Below, piece after piece: positions 54,893 through 64,000 of a DNA stretch of 64,000 nucleotides (within the stretch, counting starts at the first letter, position 1; every line of letters begins with the position of its first letter). The stretch is from the NCBI GenBank assembly GCA_009103225.1, contig RHPI01003009.1:601354-665353 (forward strand). Reading direction: 5' to 3'. The DNA comes from Chlorokybus atmophyticus. Taxonomy: Eukaryota > Streptophyta > Chlorokybophyceae > Chlorokybales > Chlorokybaceae. The position numbers and the translations under genes are program-made. The notes beneath the pieces were generated by a model. The model ran no database searches. It was not told where the DNA came from and saw nothing but the letters and a program-made list of their open reading frames with translations.

Positions 54893-56143
54893 AAAGGTCA
54901 AGCTGCTAGTGGAGATGTCAACGCCGTGAGCTTCTTTTTACTGCAGGCACTGCAGCAGCAGAAGGCCTGCTGGATCGGCGTACAAGCTTGGGTGGTGGGC
55001 TTGATCAATGCTCGGGAGCTTGCCTGCATATGGTATAGGGTCGAGTAGGTAATGCACAGTCATGCACACACCCATGCATACAATTGGCAAGACAACAGGA
55101 CAAATGGGGCAAGTTACACCAGGGGCCTAGGTTAAGTGCTCTAATTTGCTATGTGCAAATGCAAGCCGGGGCAGTGGGCAGGCAGCACAGTCAACCAACC
55201 AACCTGTTGCAACAAAGGCACTAGTTAGACCCTCAGCGCCTCCATCACCACACACAGCAGAGCATGCTCATCTAGCTATCAGCCCCTGGTGTCACTCATT
55301 AGCCTCCGGCCTAAAGCTGAAAGGTGCCACCGTGCAATGTGCCACCCACCCACCAATAAGCAAGGCACCAAAAAACTCAAACATGGCCTAACCCGCTGCT
55401 GCATGCTGTCTACTTTGGTGAGTGTGTGCATTCTGTACCTAACTCCAATGTGTACCCAACTCCAATGTGTACCTAATGCATGTGTGAGCAGGTTACAAGA
55501 TGGTGACCTCAAGGCACGCTGCGTGCGGGTGCAATGCTGATGCCTCATGGTGTGCCTGTGGATGCGTCTGCACAAGTCTCAGAACTCTCTGTAGTCAGTA
55601 CCTATACTTACGAACCATGACCACAACGCTGCCACACACTGACAGCAGCAAATTCAGCAACAAGCTGACAGCGTATCACTTGATATTGCTTTAAGCTAAT
55701 GTGCATACTGTCTGCCAAGTGTGGCATGCAGAGCTGGAGGCCTGTTCAGTGCACATGTCGACTTTGTTAAGACATGCAACGCAAGCCGCGTCTCAAGCTT
55801 GACTATGTACGTGCTGGGTCTATAGTGGAATCACTTGTGCGGCGTCACTCATTTCTTGGTCTGTCATTCTCACCGCCATTGCTAAACTTCATACATGAAC
55901 GTTTATTGTGCATTCAGGCGTGCTTAGCATCTGCGACAAGCATCCGCTTGCTGAAGCAGCCAAACTTTGTGCAAAAGCTGCATTGCAAGCCCAGTCGCAC
56001 TGCACTTGAGTGCATGCGCGGTTGACTCCCTACACCCTACACCCACAAGGCCAGTCACCCACAACATAATCTCCATTCATAGAACAATTGCTTAGTGGTA
56101 ACTGTCTTATTCCAGCAGGCAGCACGCACTGATATCCCCTACA
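54893..56143. other. Spacer between epsin 3' end and RAP gene start
   Basis: Both neighbours are on the minus strand. A plus frame at 55774-56025 (83 codons, starts MQRKPRLKLDYVRAGSIVES) is open but matches no family. Nothing else is seen. Confidence 0.4.
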
Positions 56144-58070
56144 TCAGAACCGTTTGGACGCAGCCATGGGCCCACCCTGCTTAGCCTTGTTGCTGAGGCT
56201 CAAGTCCACAAGGCCGGAGCCGAGCACGTCGTCCCAACCCTTGCCCGACACATCAAACTCCTTGCCTTTGTTGCCTTGAGGCCGCTGCTGTGAGAACGAT
56301 GTTGTTGTTGTTGCTGTTGTCGCTTGCGTGAAGGATCCACCCATTGATGCGGGTTGTGGTGCAGCCGCAAAGGAGCCGAACATGTCGTCAAAGGACGCTT
56401 GAGGTTGTTGTTGTGGCGGTGGGGGAGGAGCCGCCACGAAGCCGCCGTAACCCAACGGTGCCGAAGTCATGGGTGGTGGCCGCACGTTGTTGTGCGCGTG
56501 GTTGGAGAACAAGTCCTCGGGGGCGGGAGGATGGGGAGCTTGTTGGCCATGGTGGCCGTGTGGGGCTGATAGGTTGAAGGGGGTAGGGGCGTGGTGCGCC
56601 AGCGGGCTGAAGGAGAGAAGACTTGGGGAGGAGGAAGATGGGTGTGCTGTTGTTGTTGTTGTTGCTATCGGTGTGGGGGCGGCAACAAAGTCCCCGAACA
56701 TGTTGGGGGGTGAGGACGCGACTGTCGCGGGTGCATGTACCGGGACGGGGGTGGGGGCGGGGGCGGGGGCGGGGTCATCACCAAAGCTGAATAGGTCCAC
56801 TACAGGATGGGCGGATTTAGAAGGTGGCAGCAGTGGCGGCGGGACAGCTGGCGCAGCCGTTGTCGTGGAGGCTCGCGGGTCGAAGTCATCATCATCGTCA
56901 TCGGCTGCCGCCGCATGTTGTCTGGAAGCAGCTGCTGACGAGGGCATTGCCGCATATGTTGGGGCCGCTTCGTATCCGCGGGACGAGTCCTCACGATCAT
57001 CATCTTCGTACGAACGGTAGCTCTTGTTGTAGCCGCCGCTGTCGCGCACGTCATCTGAGCCGAATCCATCATATTTGCCGCCGGAGCCACCACTCAAGCG
57101 CACGCTGTCGGACCCAAAGCCGCCGTACTTGCCTCCCCCTCCTCCACCACTTCCGCCTCCACCAGAGTAGCCGCCCATGCCACCCGACCTGTACTCGGAT
57201 GAGCTCAAACCGCCGTACTTGTTCTTGTTTGCTGCTGCCGTATCGCGTGCCTCAGCAATCTGCAAGCATGCAACTGTCAAGCGAGCATTGTACGCCACAA
57301 CATGCAGGTGTGGAAAGCGTGTGCGCATACCCACACATACATGCGCGCGCACCCGAATGCACGTGCGTGTGCATGCACGCTCTCCACGCATGCACGTGCT
57401 AGCACACGCACGCATACAGAGAAAACAAGACACATGCACGCACACATTACCTTGCCGGAGTCGTTGAGAATGTCAATGATACGCTGCGCTTTCATGCGCA
57501 CATTGATGCCCTGGTCTTTGCCGGAGGATTCGACGAAATGGAAGTCCGACAGCGAGTGCAGCGAGTGCATGTTGGAGCGAAGCTCGTCGACAACATTCTC
57601 CGCTCCATGACCAATGAGAAATTCCATCACCTGTTATGCAAACTCAATAACTGGCACGCACGCACGCACGTTGTGCGCATCAAACCAACAACAAACAATG
57701 CTGCACCTGAAGAGACTTGTACACATGGCGCCAGTTCTTGCCAGTGTCCTGGAGGCGCTTCCACAACACGCTCATAACGAGCTCGCGATCTTCGTGCCGG
57801 CGTGTGGCACTGGCCAGCTCGTTCATCACCGAGCCGTGCGGGCCCCACGGGTCGTTGGATGTGGCCTCCATAGCCTTCTGCTCGATCTCAGGCACCTGCA
57901 TGCAAAGAAACGTCAACCTTCAACACCAGAGAATACAATTTGTGTACATGTGAACTGTATGGCTGTGCCAATATCTGTCCAGGGTATCAACTCGTGTGCA
58001 CCTGATAGACGACATTCTTGATCTGTTTGACGGCGCTGTTGAGGTAACGCTCTACTTGTCGGTTCATCAT
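56144..58070 (-). CDS. Epsin (ENTH-domain clathrin adaptor)
   Basis: Four exons, 58070-58002, 57895-57707, 57630-57451 and 57259-56144, all in phase 0, give 517 residues. Residues 1 to about 145 form the ENTH domain: MMNRQVERYLNSAVKQIKNV, then EQKAMEATSNDPWGPHGSVM, LVMSVLWKRLQDTGKNWRHV, VMEFLIGHGAENVVDELRSN and RMKAQRIIDILNDSGKIAEA. The start helix would fold on binding phosphoinositides. The rest is a disordered Gly/Ser/Pro/Ala tail with likely adaptor-binding peptides (VDLFSFGDDP, PNMFGDFVAA, FDDMFGSFAAAP, DLFSN). No NPF motifs or ubiquitin-interacting motifs are evident, as in plant EPSIN proteins. Such proteins bend membrane and recruit clathrin and adaptors at the Golgi, endosome or plasma membrane. 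Confidence 0.93.
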
Positions 58071-61000
58071 TTTGGTCGGCTTTTCTTTTCGTCAAGGTGA
58101 ATCCACCTGCGCAGATGGGGAGTTGTAAATAGTTGTTGTACTTTCATGCCGGCAACATACATAGAAACTAATTGTTGAGACTAAGTTGGAAATAACGTTG
58201 TTGAGTATGAGACCACCCCTAAAGGTGATTGTGCAAAAGCATGCCTTGTACTGGCTATACTCACTGCCGTCTTACAACAACATTCGTGAGCACGAGCACC
58301 AATTCAAACATGACAAGTTCAACTGGAACAACGAGGTGCACGGTACTTCAATGTCAGTCGCTGTACTGCCATGTACCGTTTTGTTTAATACTAACTTGCG
58401 TACGACAATTTTCCGTGACATGCTTGGACAACCCCCTGGAGTAACGTCACTGATGACTGATGACACTGTATAGCATCAGTGCACACTTTGAGTACATGCA
58501 CCTAACAACCAACAACAACAATGGAGAGACGTTGCTAAGGAAGCTGCCTGTTTGCTGCAAGCAGCAGTCGGTGTGGCAGCACCCGCTTGGTTCATTGCCA
58601 TGCCATCTGCAGTGTACAGTACACACATGCAAAAACTCTCATCGTGGTGTCAACATTCACTGAGCAATTGAGAAGGAGATACGAAACTGCTCGACAGCAT
58701 GGATTAGGGTTGCAGTGCACCGTTGCGTGCCAACTGCACAAACCACCTTCGTCAGAACTTGCAGCTGATTGTAACAAGAGAATCCAGATATAGCCGGCAC
58801 GTAGCAAGAAGGCAATGTCAAAAGCGACGCAAAGGATTTTATACAACGAGAGGGTAACCAACGCAAGCACTGCACGCCAAGCTGCAACAACACCTACTGA
58901 GTGCAATGCACCGCTCTCCTCCCACGCCAAGCGCATTGCTGACGGGAAGAGACTGTTGCTATGGCCCATTGCGTATATAGACTCAAGCTGCATAACACGC
59001 TTGTACCTTGGTGGAGAGGAATGGACTGATAAAACAGGGAAGAAAAGTCTGATAAAAGAAGTCTGCCTTCCTGCCCGCAGAGCGTGCGCCCCTCTTCTCT
59101 CACACCTTTCCCGCCTTTGCCCCCTCGCCCCTTGACCCCTCTTCGCTCCTCCCCGCTTAGCCTGGGTATTCACCCACGTCCCCTTGCGATGACAGTGGCG
59201 CCACCGCCACCGCCGTCGTAGGCGGGGACGCCGCCCACGCCGACAGCGATGCCGTCAACGATGACAGCAGCAACGTCGCCGAGCAGCACTTGTAGGACTG
59301 GTTTCGAGTTGACCCGCGAAAACAAGGGGCACAAACTGTAACAGCTCTTGGCGGTATACAACCCCGTTTGCCGTCAATGTTTCCGCGGTTGTATTGTATC
59401 CTCACACGTGAACGGCCTTGTCTAACCTGCCTCGTTAAAACTTAACTTTTGGGCGACTACTGGTCAAAGTCTGCACGACTGGTGGCCATAGGGCTATAGG
59501 GCCGCAAGCCTACTGTACTGGCATGAGGCATTGCTGGCTCTACTGGCACTGGTACCTGTCGGCACTCGTCCTGGTCATGGTCATCAAGTTGACGACGTGT
59601 GACGACGTCAACTCTCGTCTGCTTATGGTCTTGACATGACATGTAAAATTGGCTTCATGACAAGATGTCTTACAGAAGGCCGTTTTAGTGGACATTCCGT
59701 AGTGTTCAGTTGACACAGTAATACTATCACAATTTCGTTATTCGTTAATTGTGCAATACATGCAACATATGTTATATACGCCCCTTCGCCTCACTTACAT
59801 ACGATCATATTGCACACATAGCCTTGTATTGCCCCCATCTTACGAAAGTTTCTTTTTATATGTTGACTTGCTATTGCTTGGTACACGCTCGCTTCTCGGT
59901 TACAGGTAAGCTATATATACGATACGGGGGATATCTTGCATGTATAAAGCTGTCGCATTCATTGCTTGGTAAATGGTGCGCAAATATTAATACCTTTGAT
60001 ACTGTATACATCATGTACAATGTAACATCGAATGTACATATTCCAAACTTCAAAATTCAGGGCTCCCTAGTCTTACAGGCGCATGCTTTGTCATTGCTGT
60101 CAATGGTGTATTTGCTTGCTACCGCTGCTGAAGGCCCCTGTTTTCTACACTATGCAATCACGACCTACATCTGTACATCTTATAAAAATTATTGCTCACT
60201 GCGTTTCTGTTCCGCGCCCTCTATGTTACGCTATACATCATTTGAGTTCCGTGCACTTAGAGTCCATAACTAAGTAAAATGTATTGTGTTGTTGCTGCAA
60301 AACACACAATGGTAATAAGCTTTGCAATTGGACACAAGGAAGAGGGGGAGCGGGAGGGAGTCGTGGTCCTTGCGATTGCCATGCTTGCCGTTGAAATGAG
60401 CAACCAACGGCAGCTGGTCTGAGCAGGTAATGGCAAACGTGTGCATGTACATGCATGCAGGGGGGCTTGTCATCGGCATTGTCGGCATTGTCGGCGTTGC
60501 TGTCCACTCCCCTGCCTATCAGCACTACCTACCCTTCGCCTTTGCCTACCCCCTACCTTGTGCAGGTAGTTTGGGAGATCTGTCCTAACTGCCACTGCCT
60601 GCTCCATTGCCTATACATTGCACATACGTAGAAGCCCCCTTAGTGTAGCTAGCTAGCTCTGTGTTGATTGTTGTTCATGGTTGGTTGTATTGCTTTTATT
60701 GTGGTTGCGTTGCTACTGGCTGCTGTGGTTGCTTGTTGGCCCCTGTGCTATACCATATGCATGTCTGATGGGGAAGGCTTGTAGGTTAGTGCAGGAGTTT
60801 AGCCCGGTGGTGACAACGGTGAGATGTATACTAGTGTGCATGCTTGAGTGATGTGCATATTGCATGCGTGTGCACAACAGCACGTCATATATCCTGTACA
60901 CCATTGGGAAAAGCACAGCTTGCATCCGTAATGCTACACAGAATGCATTAGCTGCGTGCCTCCGCACTGCCAAGCCCGCATCACAACCCGTTACTCAAAG

Positions 61001-61300
61001 TTTGGTCATTGATTCATGACATAAGCGGAGTCAACATCGTGCTTGCAATCGCACACTTCAATTTCAAGCGGCTGCACAGACAGATGGCTTCCTCTGTTAC
61101 AGCGTGCCTATGGGAAGCACATTGTGTCTTGCCCAAAGTAGCCTACTTGTTGCAATGGCAACATCAGGCAGTTGATTGACTAGCAAGCGATCGCCGCATC
61201 ACTTTCGCCAGCAATGAGCGCACAAGCGAAGCGCATTGGTGCACATGGCAATGACCACTTGACAGTTTGCGTCAACCTGCAGGCGCAGCTAGGCCCACTG
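58071..61300. other. Region without a supported gene
   Basis: It holds the epsin promoter side and the GatA 3' side. A GC-rich island with CCGCCACCGCC runs is at 59160-59270. From about 59640 to 60300 the sequence is AT-rich; a 174-codon plus frame there (59749-60273) is rich in Tyr, Cys and Ile and looks non-coding. Direct GGCATTGTC copies occur near 60475-60495. No family match is seen. Confidence 0.4.
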
Positions 61301-64000
61301 CTAAACTGCAGCCATCTGCTTTGCCAATGAACAAACGGGAGGCTCATCGCGTGCCCATGGCGCTGTCTCCTCAAATATGTGGCCAATGCGCAGAAGCTCC
61401 GCCTACATTACAGGAGTACAATTGTAATTGCATCGCTTCAAGTAAGTGTTGGAAGAAAGCAGCGTGACCTTACCTCAGCAAAAGCGCGACCAGTGAGCTG
61501 AAGACCAATGGGTAATCGCCCTTCAGTACTGCTGCTGAAGCCAGCTGGCATTGCCAGTGCCGGCAAGCCTGACCAAGCACACAATCATCTCAAACTCCAT
61601 ACATAAGACTGTTCAGACGAGGCAGCTGGCTAGAGAAGAAACGACCAAAGCATACCTGCAAGGTTGACATTGACGGTCATCAAGTCCCCGGCATACATGG
61701 AGAGGGGGTCCTTGACGTTGGCGCCCAGCATGTATGCAGGAGTGGGTGCCACCGGCGACAGAAGCACAGAGTACTCTTGCAACGCTGCTGTATAATCTCG
61801 CTGAATCAAAGTGCGGACCTGACGACCACAAACAAGTTACTATTGTGCCTCAAACAGAATTCTGCAACTACCTGGGTCTGACTTTACTCCAGTAACGAAG
61901 CGTAATACAAACTTGCCTGCTGTGCGCGTTTGTAGTAGGCGTCATAGTAGCCAGCAGACAAGGTGTATGTGCCGGTGAGGATGCGACGCTTTACTTCGGG
62001 ACCAAAACCGGTCGCCCGCGTGCGTGAGTACATGCTCACCAGATCTTCACCTGCGACCCTTGGGCCATACAACACGCCATCAAACCTGCGCGGCACAAGG
62101 CTTGATAAGGGTCTTGTGGTTTGCTACTGGGGAAGAAGCTACAATTACACTCTGTGATTTATGCATGTGCGCACGCATGCGCATATACACACGGATACGC
62201 AGGTGAGCGTATGTGTGCACACCTTGCAAGGTTGGAGCTTGCTTCAGCAGGCGCAAGCACATAGTAAGCTGGCAGCCCGCTGGCAAACGAGGGTAGGGAG
62301 ACCTCCGCGACACTCGCTCCCAACTCCTCCAAATGGGCAGCAGCTCGTCTCAGAGCGGATATCACTTCCTGATCAACTCCAGCACCCATTGTCTGCCAAA
62401 GGCAAGGATGTCACCGAGGATGTCACCAGTCAACAAAACTCTCCCCCAACAGAAGTCTCAGACAGATGACCACAGATACACGCCATGCCATTGCATGTAT
62501 CAAAGCGCAACAACTTGCATCAGTGTGTTTTGTCAGCAGCTGCATACCTCTTTGATGATGCCGACTCGCATGCCCTGCAGCGGTCTGCTGTCTAGCTCGC
62601 TTGCGGTCTGCAGGCCTGCTGTGTATTCTGGCACTGCCATCTCAACAGACGTGGAGTCGTATTCATCCCTGCCTGTCACATACACCGAGCTGAGGCCGCA
62701 ACAACAATATTCTAATGACATGACGGTAACACACACCATACACGTCCCCACCTGCAATCACTTGCAACACCTCGGCGGTGTCGCTCACGGTCGTGCCCAG
62801 CACTCCAACAACGTCAAGGGAGGACGCGTACGCCACGAGGCCGTAACGGGAAACACGCCCGTAGGTGGGCTTCAACCCCACCACACTGACAGAGACAACA
62901 GTCAGGTGCATAGTTGTCAGCCTGCACTGCTACTCAGAAGCAAACTTACTACTCCTCACCCGCAGTATGATGCAGGCTGCCGCACGCTGCCACCCGTATC
63001 ACTCCCAAGCGCAATAGGGCACTGGCGTGCAGCAACAGCAGAAGCGCTCCCTCCGCTTGAACCGCCAGGCACCCTTGACACATCCCACGGGTTGGCTGTC
63101 ACCTGAACACACGCAGAAACTTTGTCGTTGGACTGCAAGTTGGTCACTACCGCAGATTGCACAGCCAAAGATGGCCACTTCAAGCCTTGAATATAGGAAT
63201 TTTTGCCATGCCTTATAGTCTGAGCCCTCTGTGGTGCTGCCCATTCCAAACGCGTCACAGTTTGTTTTGCCAATGATCACGGCGCCGGCGGCCTTCAGCC
63301 TAGCGACCTGTGGTGATGACAACAGTCCAGATATGTGGAAGCAGCAGTTGCACTGTGACTGTTTTAATGAGGTGGATTACCAAAGGACAACGTGCACGTA
63401 CCGCGTGAGCGTCGTAGGGTGGGCGGTACCCAGCGAGGACCTTTGACCCGCATGTGGTGAGCACGCCATCCGTGCACAGGTTGTCTTTGATGCACACCGG
63501 TACGCCCGCCAGTGGCAGTGCTTTGATGGTTTCAGGGTTTCTGTCTTTCAGCAGGTCATCTATGCGAGCAGCTTGTGAGCGCACCTCATCATTGTCCAAA
63601 ACCTGCACCATAGGAGTGTATTGCATGCTGCGTATCGCTACATACTACATGAACAAGGTGCCAACATCACTTGAGGCTGATTAGAATTGCCTAGATGCAT
63701 GCAAGCTCGCAGTGCTTGCAGGACACCCAACATTATCCAGGGACCCAGTTGTGTTTGACAGGTCACCAAGAGATACACGTACACCTCATCAACACCCAGA
63801 TGAGCAAAGACACGATACTTGTCAGGTAGCATGCAGTCAAAGTCGTCTAACCACGTGGTTTCCTTGGCGTTGGCAGCACGCATGACACACAGTCACTCAC
63901 AGTGATGAAACTGTTTAGCTGCGGCTCAACGCTGCGCAGACGCTGCAGCCACTCAGCTGCAACCTCCGCGGCGCTACGTCTGCGGCTGGTGACATCCTCC
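61301..64000 (-). CDS. GATA: Glutamyl-tRNA(Gln) amidotransferase subunit A, 5' part missing
   Basis: Eleven exons are visible: 64000-63901 (cut by the window end), 63602-63402, 63307-63212, 63102-62960, 62885-62752, 62672-62548, 62392-62223, 62085-61917, 61818-61656, 61568-61474, 61402-61301. The amidase triad is present: Lys in [20 protein letters not shown], and both Ser sites in [15 protein letters not shown] and [61 protein letters not shown] and [12 protein letters not shown] confirm GatA rather than another amidase. With GatB and GatC it releases ammonia from glutamine and turns Glu-tRNA(Gln) into Gln-tRNA(Gln) in plastids and mitochondria. Two introns appear to have GC donors (at 61916, CAG|GCAAGT, and at 63211, AAG|GCATGG). 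The targeting sequence lies beyond the window. Confidence 0.95.

Noticed and set aside
55774-56025. 83-codon plus-strand open frame with a basic start
   Set aside because: No similarity, no splice partners and no codon-use contrast that I could judge by eye.
58592-59173. 193-codon minus-strand open frame
   Set aside because: It starts in an Arg-rich artefact of a GC-rich run and has no recognisable domain; hydrophobic pieces alone are not enough support.
59749-60273. 174-codon plus-strand open frame
   Set aside because: It lies in an AT-rich stretch, is rich in Tyr, Cys and Ile without domains, and no exon partner or family similarity is visible. Probably a chance frame.
1-64000. CRISPR arrays, bacterial operons or complete tRNA and rRNA genes
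   Set aside because: No evenly spaced short repeats, no Shine-Dalgarno-linked gene strings, and no complete tRNA or rRNA signature were seen. The window is intron-rich nuclear DNA.

Overview
This 64 kb window is eukaryotic nuclear DNA. Most genes are split by many short GT-AG introns and a few GC-AG introns, and CA/TG microsatellites lie inside the introns. The gene set suggests a photosynthetic protist, most likely a green alga: a plant-type epsin, a RAP-domain organelle RNA protein, a CreA-like protein of bacterial ancestry, GatA, and PIF/Harbinger, copia, gypsy and tyrosine-recombinase elements of the kinds common in algal genomes. This placement is inference; no marker here fixes the species.

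Positions 1 to about 18,100 are transposon-derived. In order they hold a decayed tyrosine-recombinase gene (109-1265, minus), a tRNA-like/SINE-like fragment (1579-1643), a 5.5 kb PIF/Harbinger element bounded by 35-bp inverted repeats (2352-7817) with a transposase and a Myb/trihelix partner gene, a full-length copia LTR retrotransposon with matching CGCAT target duplications (8421-13352) that sits inside an older open frame, and a scrambled gypsy remnant (protease on the minus strand, integrase on the plus strand, about 14.4-16.1 kb) with direct repeats and minisatellites. All coding parts carry stops and often frameshifts, and many of the stops are explained by single C-to-T or G-to-A changes.

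From about 18.9 kb the window is a compact row of conserved cellular genes. I rebuilt their exons by hand from splice signals, phase and family similarity: AIDA (18861-20642 +), an HROB-like OB-fold protein (21068-23097 -), mitoribosomal mS35 (24104-25697 +), dihydroneopterin aldolase (26729-28560 -), GET4 (29861-32863 -), SDHAF3 (33027-34368 +), an unidentified 412-residue frame (35922-37160 -), a BolA protein (39615-40925 -), a CreA-like protein (41787-43197 +), the histone H2B ubiquitin ligase BRE1 (43921-48303 -), mitoribosomal uL4m (48804-50557 +), a RAP-domain protein (51876-54892 -), epsin (56144-58070 -) and the start-truncated amidotransferase subunit GatA (61301 to the window end, -).

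Several of these serve organelles (mS35, uL4m, SDHAF3, GatA, the RAP protein, probably FolB and CreA). Others serve membrane traffic and tail-anchored protein insertion (epsin, GET4) or chromatin and repair (BRE1, HROB). GET4 and SDHAF3 are head to head with 163 bp between start codons, and AIDA and HROB are tail to tail. There is no operon logic. Introns obey phase throughout the rebuilt genes, which is the main reason for confidence in them.
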